NCBI GenBank assembly: GCA_029449235.1
Contig: JANATG010000007.1
Span: 806,001-870,000, forward strand
Reading direction: 5' to 3'
Length of the DNA: 64,000 nucleotides
DNA from: Linnemannia schmuckeri
Taxonomy: Eukaryota > Mortierellomycota > Mortierellomycetes > Mortierellales > Mortierellaceae
Under the pieces are notes generated by a model that made no database searches, had not been told where the DNA came from, and was given only the letters and a program-made list of their open reading frames with translations. This document shows, one piece after another, positions 1 to 10,461 of the stretch. Numbering within the stretch: position 1 is the stretch's first letter; each line of letters opens with the position of its first letter. The position numbers were made by a program, and so were the translations under genes.

Positions 1-415
1 AGAGTCACGTCGCCCCAGCTCCTGGAGAGAGGTGAGGATCAGTTATCTATGTGTCTTTGTTCATCAGGTGTAAATGTGTAGACTCACAGAATAAGAAAAA
101 AAAGACTAACCGTGAGATTTTTTCTATTACTCAAATCAATCAAAATAGCCCACAATAACTAGAACCAAGGATGAGGCGTTGGAAAGACTGAAGGGATTCC
201 AGTCCAAGATCCAATCGGGCGAGTCTCAGCTGTCGGAATTGGCAGCGACCGAGTCCGACTGTTCCTCGGCCAAGAAGTCTGGTGACCTCGGCTTCTTTGA
301 ACGTGGACAGATGCAGCCCGAGTTTGAGCGTGCCTCCTTTGCGCTCCAGATTGGCGAAATGAGCAACCCTATCTGGACAGATTCTGGAGTCCACCTTATC
401 CACCGTACTGGATAA
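1..415 (+). CDS. ESS1: PIN1/ESS1-type parvulin prolyl isomerase, 3' part
   Basis: Phosphorylation-dependent peptidyl-prolyl cis/trans isomerase that acts on pSer/pThr-Pro bonds, for example in the RNA polymerase II tail. The window opens inside an exon, so the N-terminal WW domain is missing. Model: join(<1..31,149..415). The first piece reads SRRPSSWRE, the known Pin1 stretch of basic residues that binds phosphate, and ends at GTGAGG in phase 0. The intron ends in TAG at 148. The second exon continues in phase as PTITRTKDEA and runs through SDCSSAKKSGDLGFFERGQM to DSGVHLIHRTG and TAA. The SDCSSA motif, the GDLG-F-RGQM motif and the closing H-RTG are parvulin hallmarks, so the family call is firm. 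It converges on ESF1. The start lies outside the window. Confidence 0.93.
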
Positions 416-1157
416 ATACCTCGTCGTTACCATACACACACAGCTATTTTTCACCGTTTTTTTGTCTGTTCAACAATGAGTATTTACTGGGATCAGGAAT
501 CAGGAGGTCAGGAGTCGGGACCCATTCTTGGTAAATAAAAACCTGGCTTCGATTATTTTGCAAGCTAAATTCTGGTTCGATTACATCATATGGAAGCAGG
601 AAGCAATTTTTTCTATGTGCTAGTTTGCCTTGTTATTATATCGTTTACTCTTTAGACGATTGCTCGTCTTTCTTTTCTGTTTCTTATCGTCCTTTCTTTT
701 TTCCTCCCCCTGTTTTCCGTTGCTTCTGTGGAGAATGAGTCCAGTTATTACCCCTAATCTTTGCCTCAACCGGAACCAGGGGCTCAGAGTATCAATCAAT
801 GCTTCACTTGTCCGTCATTTAAAGGAACAGCATGAAACGGGCAATCTACGTTTTCAGCGTGCTCTCCCTGAAATGAACTGTTGTGCCCTAATTACGCTGT
901 CGTTGGTAGCCGTCGATGTGACCATGCTCGACTTGAGCATTAAGGATCAGGAGCTGTGAAATGTGTTGTATGGCCGATTCTCCGAAACGACGCGATCGTG
1001 CGCCACCAAATTTCAAGCGTCCCTCTGCATCTAATTAATTCCGGGTTGAGATCTATTGTGGCCCTCTCGCCCAGAGCACATATCAATTTTCGATGGTCAA
1101 AAAGGAATGCAAAAGTGTTTTTTATGTGATTGTGTGATGATGCAAAATGTGTGATAT
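416..1157. other. Intergenic spacer between convergent PIN1/ESS1 and ESF1
   Basis: No supported gene. It should hold the 3' UTRs and polyadenylation sites of the two convergent genes. A 109-codon open frame at 630-959 has no family features and begins in a T-rich stretch, so I regard it as chance. Confidence 0.6.
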
Positions 1158-3848
1158 CTATTTTTTGTTGTTCTTCTTGGCGCGCTTCCCGTCGCGGGAG
1201 TCTTCTGTTGCCATGGCACTCTTGCGCTTGACCTATTTTCATAGAAGCAGGAAAGAAAGGGAATGATTAGAAACCATTGCAGATTGGAGCAAAGCATCAA
1301 AGATAAACCTTCAAGCTAAACACAAAGTAATATCGAAAAAACTCTCCAGCGTAAAACTTACAGTGTCGACCAGCAGCGAGAGCGAAGGATCCTCAAAGAC
1401 ACCCTGTGCCTTCTTGACGCCACCATTATTGCTCTTGTTGTTGTTGTTTTTGTTGTTGTTGTGCTGATGCTTGTTCTTCAACTTCTTCTCGTTTTCCTCA
1501 TGAAGCGTCGCCGTCCTCTTCTGCCTCTCCTCCATCAACTCGGCCATAGCCTTGGTCTTCTTGAAGTTGGGATTGGTAGGATCCAGAGCGAAATGATGCG
1601 ATTCGTGAAGCGCGCTGAAACGAGGATCCTTGACATCAATCTTGAAGTCGTCCTGGAGATCCTCGCCCTTGTCGCGGTCGTTCTGGCCACCCTTGCCCTT
1701 CTTCTTGTTTTTCTTCTTCTCAGCTTTTTGAATCTCCTTCATGTTGAAGTGTTGGTTCGATTCCCGGTTGTCCTCCATCAACAGCTCCAGCTCGGCCTTC
1801 TTACGGTTGTCCTCGAGACGTTCCTCCTTGGTGCGCTTCTTGTTGTCCTTCTTACCCTTGCCCTTCTTGCCTGCATCTGCGCCCTTCTTGCCCTTGCCTG
1901 GCAGCATCATGTCGCCTCCTGCAAATTCTTCGGCAAAGTAAGAGTCGTTCATCAGACGCTCATCCTCATCCTCAGAGAACAGAGCCTCTCCACCTAAAAT
2001 GAGATGATGAAGAATGAAATGTTAGTAGTGTCCGATTGGTGATCCTGAAAGGGACAATCAGCCGTTGAGTAGAGTGTACGAAAGAGCATAAAAACATACC
2101 TTGATTTTCACTGTCATCCTCGCTGTCGCTGCCGCTGCCCTGAGCCTTGGCAGCTCTGGCCTCCTTGCGGCGCTGGCGGCGCTCCTTCTCCTTGCGCTTG
2201 TATGCTTCAATAGACGTCTCCTCCTTGACTGGCTGCTCACGCTGCTTCTTGGCCTCCAACATCTCGGCAGCAGCCTCGCTCAATCCAGGGGCGAATGTGA
2301 TCTCCATCTCCTGGTTCTTGTCGTCGTCACTATCGGCATCACTGTCATCCGAATCCTTGTTTCCACCCGACAGCAAAGCGCGGTATTTGCGTCTCGCAGC
2401 TTCAATATCATCTTCATCCTCAGAGTCCTCTTCATCCGACGAAGCAAGGTATGCTTTGAAGTCCATATCGTCCAAATCCTGCTTGGAGAAGTTCTGGCGG
2501 GTAACCTTGATTCTGTCTGCGTCATCTTCGTCCCAGGTAAGCTTGACGTTGGAGTGCTGGAAGACTTGGGTAGTGAACTCGTTGGGCTTGTAGTTCTCGG
2601 GCGCGCCAAAGGCCTCATCGCGGGGGATGTCGTCAAATTCCATACCATCGGGGATATATCGGAGATCAAAGAAGTTGGCACTGCTCTCGTACTCGGCTCC
2701 ATCGCAAGCCTCACAGATAGATTTGGCTGTCTCGACAGAGTCGCAGTCGACAACGGCATAGTAGTACTTGAGGCGATCAAGTTGGTATTGACGCAGAGCA
2801 TCCGAGTCGATCTCCTCATTTCCTTCCTCTGTTTGGTCCTTGATCAGCGACTTCTCTGTCACCTCCTCGTCGTCCGAAGATTCAGCATCCTCATCCAGCT
2901 TCATCTTGGAGCCAGCTTTCTTGAAAATCTCTGGTGGTGGTCCCTCGCGCTCCTCACGCTCCAAACGCTCCTTTCCAAACTCGGAGGGATAGATCTTAAC
3001 CGACCGAATAGCTCCCTTCTCTGTCTTGAATCCTGAGAAGACCTTGAACAAATCGATTGACTATTTTCCAAAAAAAAAAAAAAAAAAAAAATGAGGCTGC
3101 GTTAGAAAGAAGTACGGAGGACAGCAATACATACTGTGGCATGCATGACTGCCTGGTTGATAAGATGTACCTTGACGTGATCCCAATCCAAGTTGACACA
3201 GGCAAAGCGGTGTGATTCATCTCCTCGAGGGACATCGTCCTCCGACTCTTCCTCTTCGTCTTCCTGAGCCTCAGCTTCACGATCCAGCTCAGCAGCAGCC
3301 TCCTCATCGATGTCCGAGTCCGAGTCCGAACCACTGATAACTCCACGACCACGCATAGGATCGTACACGTCGTCGCCCTGTTCCTCTGAATCCGATCCTG
3401 ATACGCTGACATCGTTCTCCTCCTCCTCATCGTCATCCTCGCTATTTTCCTCGTCGTCGCTAGCAGCCTCGCCCTTCTGAAGCTGATAAAAACGCTTCAT
3501 CTGCTGGTCGCTTGCTTTGCTCTGAAGCTTGCGTCCATACTTGTCAACTTTGGCTACAGTTTGTGAAGTGTGATGGCGTGAGGAACAAAATCAGTATATG
3601 TATCTTGGAACGATATGAATCAGTCCGTGAGCATTCAAAATAATCAATTGAACAAGGTACGTACGTGCGCTTGAGAACTCTTTGCCCTTGAGCATAGACG
3701 AGAAGCGAGAGTCGACTGTAACCTTGGAATCTTTCTTCTGAGGCTTCACGAAACGAGGGTCTCTGTGAACGTGTGAGAAACGAGGGTCCTGGATAGGTGC
3801 ACCAGTGGCAGGGCCCTTTTTGCCGCCCTTCTTGTCTTTAGGTGCCAT
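1158..3848 (-). CDS. ESF1: ESF1-like pre-rRNA processing protein
   Basis: Nucleolar factor for 18S rRNA maturation in the small-subunit processome. Model: complement(join(1158..1232,1362..1993,2100..3060,3171..3553,3665..3848)), 744 residues, all junctions in phase. The N-terminus reads MAPKDKKGGKKG and then DPRFSHVHRDPRF, the N-terminal ESF1 signature. The middle has CVNLDWDHVK and IRSVKIYPSEFGKERL, the conserved RNA-recognition-like core. Long acidic Ser/Asp/Glu tracts separate the blocks. Near the C-terminus, DPRFSALHESHHFALDPTNP followed by FKKTKAM matches the NUC153 domain. The tail is a Lys-rich nuclear-localisation-like end after an Asn-rich run (about 1436-1480). One intron carries a pure A run of more than 20 nt on the plus strand near 3070-3090. 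The gene is divergent from RPL26 with 283 bp between start codons. Length is between yeast (about 630) and human (about 850). Confidence 0.93.
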
Positions 3849-4131
3849 GGTGTGTGTAGGTATGTTGATGAGTGAGACGGAGGGAGGTGTTGAAGAATGA
3901 AATGAATGAAGGGTTATGTGCCACGTTTTGTCCTGACTTGTTTGTGCCCTTTGTTCCTTCTTTTTGACTTTGAAGCTGCTTCTTTTTTCTTTTTTTGTAG
4001 TAAGTAAACAAAACACACTGGGGACAGGCGGTATTTGCAGTCACGTCTCTCGCCCGAAGGAAATCTTTAAAATTTCGCGACGGCTGGGAACGATTGAGAG
4101 CCTCCTCTTCTTAACAAACGATTTATTCAAC
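3849..4131. promoter_or_regulatory. Divergent ESF1/RPL26 promoter
   Basis: These 283 bp are all that separates the two start codons, so the promoters must share it unless they lie inside the genes. AAAATTT followed by CGCGACGG (about 4069-4084) resembles the AAAATTTT core of the rRNA-processing element known from yeast ribosome-biogenesis promoters. That resemblance is by eye only and the motif is short. Confidence 0.45.
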
Positions 4132-5632
4132 ATGAAGCAGTCCGTTGGTAAATAATCCATCCATCATCATCGTATCCATCCATGGACACCAACCAACCAA
4201 TCCATCAATTGGAGCCTGATGCCTTCTTGGGGCAACAAACTGCGACCAAGCAATAACAATTACAACCATTATTACCGCCAGAGTCAACAGCGGCGCTAAT
4301 TGTTTCAGGAAGAATTTCACAACCATCTCAAGCTCATTCAAAACGACATGAAGGAATCGATTCACCTTTAAGTAGTCTTTAAAGGCTCGACTCCCTCGAA
4401 CAAGCGGCAACAACCACGCGACAGCACTTATAAAAACGGGCGTTTACAATCACAGCAAAAGTCAAAGAAGTCATCGGTTTGCTGACCATCCCATACCTTC
4501 TACCTTTCAGATGTTAGCTCTTCCCGCCGCAAGAGCAGAAAGGCCCACTTTTCTGCTCCCTCTGATCTTCGCCGTAAGATCATGAGCGCTTCCCTCTCCA
4601 AGGAGCTCCGGGAGAAGCACAGCGTAAGTTTGCGGTTGGGATAAGTCTAAGTTTCAAAATCCCCTTTTCTTCCCTGGTGGGAACCCTTCAAGACTACCGA
4701 CCACCCGGCCTACTTGGCCTAACTCCTCGGCACTCGACTAGTTTGCTTCGACACAAACCGACTCGTTTTCTCCAGCAGTTCTCCAGCACTTGTTCGACAC
4801 CGGCTCACTGGAACCAGCACGCTCGCTCTCCGGTCAAGAACAACGGATGAGCGATCGCTGTTGCAAAAGTCCTACTGGACTTGCGATCAGCTGGCTCGTT
4901 CATTCTGATCGCGGGATGTGCAGCCTCGGCTTGACGACAATAGATTGGCCATCGACACCTCCTTCAACAACCTTCGCCTCTTATCAGCGCTACACACCAT
5001 TACAGCACAACAGAGCAGCATTGTCAGTCGTTACGCAATAAGGAACAGCCCGGCGAGAGTCGCGGAGGATTCTCAGTCTCTCTCAGATTGTTACTCCTCT
5101 GTCGAGTGCTCGTTATTGTTCGGGCTTTGGAACGTCAAACCTTCCAATGCCTATGCTCAGCAACCTGACTCTGCAATGTAATGTCTCCGACCAACTCCAC
5201 ATGTCTTGAGGGGGCCATTTTTTCTGTTTGCGGAAAAGGAAGGGATCAAGAGGGCAAGACAAAAGACGGATATGGACACCTTTCTAAATTTTACCATTCA
5301 AACCTTTGTCCGGCAGTATATCTTACCATCTCGTCTACTTTTTGACTTTTGAACGTAATTAGGCCCGTTCCATCCCCATCCGCAAGGATGATGAGGTCAT
5401 GGTCGTTCGCGGTTCCTTCAAGGGCCGTGAGGGCAAGGTCGTCCAGGTCTACCGTCGCAAGTGGGTCATTCACATCGAGCGCGTCAACCGCGAGAAGGCC
5501 AACGGTGCCGCCGTCCCCGTCGGTATCCACCCCTCCAAGGTTGTCGTCACCAAGATCCACATGGACAAGGATCGCAAGGACCTTCTCGAGCGCAAGGATC
5601 GCTCCAAGAAGACTGAGGCCATGCAGGAGTAA
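4132..5632 (+). CDS. RPL26: 60S ribosomal protein L26 (uL24)
   Basis: Protein of the large ribosomal subunit near the exit tunnel. Model: join(4132..4147,4511..4623,5363..5632), 132 residues. Exon 1 is only 16 nt (ATG AAG CAG TCC GTT G). Joined to exon 2 it gives MKQSVDVSSSRRKSRKAHFS, close to the yeast L26 start. Exon 3 carries the KOW motif: IPIRKDDEVMVVRGSFKG, then GKVVQVYRRKWVIHIERV, and later VGIHPSKVVVTKIHMDKDRK. Introns are 363 and 739 nt, much longer than the roughly 100 nt usual here. Long introns in ribosomal-protein genes are common in fungi and sometimes host snoRNAs. It is divergent from ESF1 and convergent with RPS15. Confidence 0.96.
4849..4897 (+). other. Hairpin in RPL26 intron 2, possible intronic ncRNA element
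   Basis: GAGC plus GATCGC (4849-4858) pairs with GCGATC (4883-4888) and, past a 5-nt bulge, GCTC (4894-4897). Inside, AAGTCC (4867-4872) pairs with GGACTT (4877-4882) across a TACT loop. This is a two-tier hairpin with a one-sided internal loop. It could be part of a snoRNA or a splicing-related structure. I could not find clear C/D or H/ACA boxes, so the function is unknown. Confidence 0.3.
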
Positions 5633-6236
5633 ATTTTTCTATTCTCCTTTCAGCATCACTCTTTGTAACAGGCGGAATGTTTGAACAGAATAAAAATTCA
5701 GCTTCATCCCAAACGTATATTCATTTTTCCCCACAGTGATTGCCTTAGTTTTCTTTGCTTCGTCATTTTTCTTTTTCTCTTTTTTTGTGGCTATGTACAT
5801 GCACGACCTACTGTTGTTTGTGCAAGGGACACAAGGGACACAAAAGGAGATTTGGACCCCGCGACTTGCACAAACAACAGTAGGATGTACATGTACAAGT
5901 CCTTCATAACTGATCAATCAGACTTTGCAGGTCAATGCGGTTCGATAAGTTGAGACCAACGTTCTATTCGTCCATAAATATTTGCCACCAAAACATCAAC
6001 ATACGTGCCATTCGCCTAAACTACAAGTGTCTCTCCACCAGCATTGCTACTAAAGAACTGCCACTTTACCAGGCCAAAAAATAAAAAAAAAAAAAAAAAA
6101 AAACACGCTTGACAGTACTTTAACCGCCAGGAGTTCACAAAGAAACTTGGACGCAAAAAAAGAGCTTGTATTTCCGCGATAAAACAAAATCCTTTTTATT
6201 CCTCGAGTGTGCAAACGAAAACGTAAAAAGAAACGT
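5633..6236. other. Convergent spacer RPL26/RPS15 with inverted repeat
   Basis: A 604-nt spacer between two convergent ribosomal-protein genes. It contains the inverted repeat listed separately and an A-run near 6087-6105. No coding frame here is credible. Confidence 0.65.
5794..5897. repeat. 33-bp inverted repeat with 38-nt loop
   Basis: Arms 5794-5826 and 5865-5897. The inner 20 nt are a perfect match (CCTACTGTTGTTTGTGCAAG against its reverse complement) and the outer 13 nt differ at three sites. The junction between arm and loop holds a direct repeat of GGGACACAA (5826-5834 and 5835-5843). It would fold into a strong hairpin in either transcript's 3' region. It may be a small foldback (MITE-like) element or a 3'-end processing structure. 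No flanking target-site duplication is obvious. Confidence 0.85.
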
Positions 6237-7538
6237 TTACTTGAGGGGAATGAAGCGGGAAGAGTGGGTGGCACCAATACCGGGACGACCGTGCTTGACG
6301 GGCTTGTAGGTAATGGAGAACTCTCCGAGGTAGTGTCCAATCATCTCGGGCTTGATCTCGACCTGGTTGAAGGTCTTTCCGTTGTAGACACCAACGATGG
6401 AACCGATCATCTCAGGGACGACGATCATGTTACGGAGGTGGGTCTTGACGACAGCGGGCTTCTCCAAGGCAGGGGCATCCTTCTTGGCCTGGCGGAGCTT
6501 CTTGATCAAACCCATGGGCTTGCGCTTAAGTCCACGCTGGAAACGTCTGCGGGGACGGGCGTTGACAAGGTCCATCAACTGCTCGGACGAAAGGTCCAAG
6601 AGCTTGTCAAGGTCAATACCGCGGTACGAGAACTTGCGGAAAGTTCTCTTCTTCCTTGCGTCGAGGGCGGCGTCGTCGTGGTGTTCGTCAGCCTATATGA
6701 ATGTTCACATATAGGGAGAAAAAAGATTTCCATGAGTTCCCTGGTGTATAACAATATCCGTCCCGAAGGGTCGAGTCCAGTGGCGAGAGTACTTCAACGC
6801 GCAATTGATGATACTGCGGCGGGTTGATAGTGTCCCAGGCAATAGGTGTGTGCGTTATCAATTGATGCTGTGCTGCGTCCCTTTTTTCAAGGAGGTATGC
6901 CCAAAGAAAAACCTCGCTCTTCATCCAAGTGCAAAGTTGCAATGAGCACAGAAAGGTAAAAGCTGGAATTGTACACTGGTCCTACGTGTGCCCTTGGAGG
7001 AGCAAGGAAGACGGCTCAGACTACAACTCCAAGGCCTATGCCTCTCTCACTTGATTGCAAGTCGATTCACCGTAGTTGGAAGTAGTGCTGAGGTAGATGG
7101 CACAGAAAGGTTTTGCTTGTCGTCTTTTTGTTGTTCCGACCACGAACTCATCGCTGCTTCTCGCTGTGTGAAAGTGTGCTGGCATCCTGTTTGTCGAGAG
7201 TAACTGCTGCTGTCAAAGCAACCTCTCATCCATTGCTGACTCCTCCTGTACGGTCAACCCATCGGAGAGATCATCTGGATGAAAAGTCGGGACTCTCTCT
7301 CTCTTCTCAAAGGGGTGCCAGGAAATGTCCAAAACCGGGTTTGATATTATGTGTGTTGACGGTGTTAGGTGTTGAATGAGCGGTAATGACGGAGAACGAT
7401 GGATAGATGGATTGATGGGTGTCCATGACCCCAAGGGACCGATGCCTGTGCTTCCTTTGCTATGTGGTGGATGTATGTCTCCTGTCTACTGCCGGTGTAA
7501 AGTCCTCTGAGCGAGTGCTAGTAGCAGTCACGCACCAT
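6237..7538 (-). CDS. RPS15: 40S ribosomal protein S15 (uS19)
   Basis: Small-subunit head protein near the decoding centre. Model: complement(join(6237..6692,7536..7538)), 152 residues. The main exon is certain: ADEHHDDAALDARKKRTFRK, then SYRGIDLDKLLDLS, with the ending GQ-free uS19 core ITYKPVKHGRPGIGATHSSR and FIPLK-stop. The acceptor (TATAG) is in phase 0 before Ala, so the first exon must supply a start codon and end in phase 0. ATG followed by GTGCGT at 7538 is the only ATG-GT on this strand between 6700 and 7540, so I infer an exon of just ATG and an 843-nt intron. Animal RPS15 genes also split directly after ATG. The main exon is near certain. The ATG exon is probable. It is divergent from RRP1. 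Confidence 0.9.
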
Positions 7539-7789
7539 TTTGGAAAATATCAGAAAGAAGGGACATCAGTCGCCTCGCCTGGACCTGGCAAATAAACCCA
7601 TGCGAGGCCGCAAAGAAAGTCACGTGGATCACCGTCCTCTGTTTGTTTTCTTTTTTTCTTTTTTTTTTTGGTTGTTGGCTTTATGCTCGAGCAAGAGACA
7701 CTTCGGACTTTGCCACTCCCCTAAATCCCCTCCATCCATCCATTCGCCTATTCCCATCACCACCTTCCTTCACTTCACTCACTAATACA
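7539..7789. promoter_or_regulatory. Divergent RPS15/RRP1 promoter
   Basis: 251 bp separates the inferred RPS15 ATG from the RRP1 ATG. It holds a T-rich stretch near 7650-7670 and CCATCC-type pyrimidine runs just before the RRP1 start. If the RPS15 ATG exon is wrong, the RPS15 promoter could instead lie inside 6693-7535. Confidence 0.4.
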
Positions 7790-9422
7790 ATGGTTGTGGT
7801 TGGCTCAGCAAAAGACTCCTCATCGCCCTTTGGCAAGAAACTTGCCGCCAACGGTACAAACCCTATCCTTTTTCGTATTGGTCCAACAGCCTATGAACTT
7901 GCTGTAGTACCAGGCGTTGTAGACTGACATTGTACCATTACATCTTTATCCTTGTAGACAAGAAGACCAGAGATAAGGCTGTCAAGGCTCTTGGAAAGTG
8001 GATCTCGAACAAGAAGGACTTTACACATATCGAACTCATGAAGCTCTGGAAGGGTCTCTTCTATTGTACGTACCGGATCAGCGCTTTTGTTTCCATGGAC
8101 GACCTGCTTGTAGGAGCAACAATTGAAGGCATTTGATTGACGTTGAGTTACTGAGCCTTTATTCATTTACATCATCACTTTTCTAGGTGTGTGGATGTCT
8201 GATAAGCCCATTATCCAGCAGCAATTGAGCGAAACCTTGTCCTCATTGATCCTTCGCGTCCCTCGCGAGTCCGTCATGGCCTTTATTGCGACATTCTGGG
8301 AGACGATCTGCGGAGAGTGGCACGGAATTGACCGCTTAAGGTACTACAAAGGATCACATTAGCAGGACACCACCATATTGGCACTTGATCTTGAGTTTTG
8401 GCAATGGTGCTAATGTGACATCTCTGGCTTCTTTCATTTGATCCTGTTTAGATTGGACAAGTTCTATTTTTTGTTGCGTCGCTTCCTTTCATATTCATTC
8501 CGTATGCTCAAAGAAAACAACTGGGACTTGGAGACTACCGAGGAGTTTACTACTGTCATGATCAACGGACCCTTAAAGTAAGTAGCGGTAGACTTTTCAG
8601 GAACAAACAAAAAAAACGCGGATAGGACAGCACCACCTCTAGGCTCCATCATCGCTCCTTACATCAGTGTTCTCATTTGTTTAATTCTTATAGCGCGTCG
8701 AGCAAACAAGTACCAGATGGTATTCGATTCCATCTTATTGAGATCTATCTAGAGGAGCTAGAAAAGGTGGTCGGCATTGCTGAATCTGGAGATGTCCCCA
8801 CAGCACATATTCTCCAGCCCATGTTCCATCTTTTGGGACAGACTATTAACGGAAAGGTGTTCAAAAAGGTTGCTGAAGAAGTTTTCGAGGAGATTTTGAA
8901 GAAGACAGGTAACTTTCGAGAAAATGCTGCTAGAACAGTTACACTCACAGGACACTATGACGCACAAAGGTTAGTGATCAACAAACTAACTAGGAACTTA
9001 ATGATTTCTCTATTTTTCTTTTTTCTCAATCAATAGCTGCTGGTGAAGGAGATGACTCTGACTTTGAGGATGATGCTGATCTGACAGTTTTCGATAAGAA
9101 GGAGGACGAGGACGAGGACGAGGATGAGGGACAGGATGACGAGGAGATGGCAGAGGATGGCGATGAGGAGGAGGCCGCGGCTCTGGCGGAGATGGAGGCC
9201 GAGGACGATGAGGCGATGGGAGAGAGCACGACATTTGACTATGATTTGATGGGCATCAAGGAGCGTCTGTTTGAGGTCGGAGCAGAGAAGGAAACGGTGG
9301 AGCAAAACCGCCGCAAGGTGTACGTTCTTTACAAGGCATACCAGGACTTTTGCCCGCTGGAGGATGATGAATCTGACGCTGAGGCAGAAGGAGAGGAGCA
9401 AGCTGACGAGGACGAGGAATAG
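7790..9422 (+). CDS. RRP1: RRP1/NOP52-like rRNA processing protein
   Basis: Nucleolar protein needed for 27S pre-rRNA processing in 60S subunit assembly. Model: join(7790..7853,7958..8065,8187..8340,8452..8577,8694..8908,9037..9422), 350 residues, all phases agree. The Nop52 domain fills residues 1 to about 220: FGKKLAAN, KTRDKAVKALGKWIS, LMKLWKGLFYCVWMSDKP, then LDKFYFLLRRFL and HLIEIYLEEL. Exon 6 encodes a long acidic tail (repeated DEDED and EEEAAA tracts) followed by TFDYDLMGIKERLFEVGAEK, the conserved C-terminal RRP1 helix. The donor at 8908 is the one that keeps frame; the alternative GT at 8970 leads to an early stop. Retaining intron 5 would add about 42 codons and stop at 9034-9036, removing the acidic tail. 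Confidence 0.92.
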
Positions 9423-10422
9423 AGAAAGAAGAGAAATCCACCAACATATCCATATCCACCCCGCATTTTCATCCACTCACACCTTGCATCAAACTAAAAA
9501 CGATATTTCCAAATATGGTGGGCAATTGGGGCTTTTTGCTGTTTTTGAGTGCCCGAGAGCATGAGACGAAAATTGGGCGGAGGGAGGTCCGAAGAGTCAA
9601 CCCGTTGGGCCAGCCTGGACGAGCGGAGCAGCACTACATGCTATGGTTCAAAGCCGGGAGTCGGCGAAGGTGTCAATTATTGAGCTGGCTCATGCGTACA
9701 CGCAGTATAGGACGGGGCACCGTGTCCAAGGATGATCTCTCGCTCCTGCTTTTTCTCGCTTGCAAGACACGCAAATGAGAGATGCGGGCTTGTGCACAGT
9801 GCGCTCCCCACTCTTTCCCCCTGTTATTTTACTTATTGGTCATGGTTTGTGGTTTGCTGATACCCTTTAGTTCATGCAACCCTACGCCCATCTATCCTCT
9901 CCCTTTCCCCGTCCCCGCTCCTCCTTATATTCAATTCATCCCCATCTTATTTTTTTAATCCTTCCTTCCGTTGGCGGAGGACGCTTGCTGCAGCCCATTA
10001 GCTTTGGTTGGCGCCCTCAGGTCCTTCTGTCTCCTTGATATTTTTTTCTTTCTCTCTATCTTTTCTTGTTGACACGCTCTTTCTTTTTTTCCGAATCGGC
10101 ATCGGCCCAGTTTGGTGACAATGTACACGTTGTTGAGCTGTTCCTGGCTCTCCCCTCACTCGCAATAGCATCATATGCTTTTCCACCTCGACAATGGACC
10201 TCCCCGTCTCATAATTTATCTTCGTCCCTTTTAACTCGCTCAATTAGACAAATTGGTCGGCAATTACCTCTTTGTCTCATTCTCTCACCCGCTCACTCGC
10301 TCTAGCTCTGTCTGTACTCTATTTCTATCATTGCATGTTTGCTCTTTCGCACTCTTGATTTCCTCACCACCGGCACTTCATAAGCTCTCGTTCGTATTTG
10401 CTTCTTTCTTTTCTTTTTTTAC

Positions 10423-10461
<39 letters not shown>

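Noticed and set aside
4123..4413. 96-codon antisense frame with a hydrophobic segment over RPL26 exon 1 and intron 1
   Set aside because: It overlaps a certain exon on the other strand and has no family match; likely chance. Strand-specific RNA would settle it.
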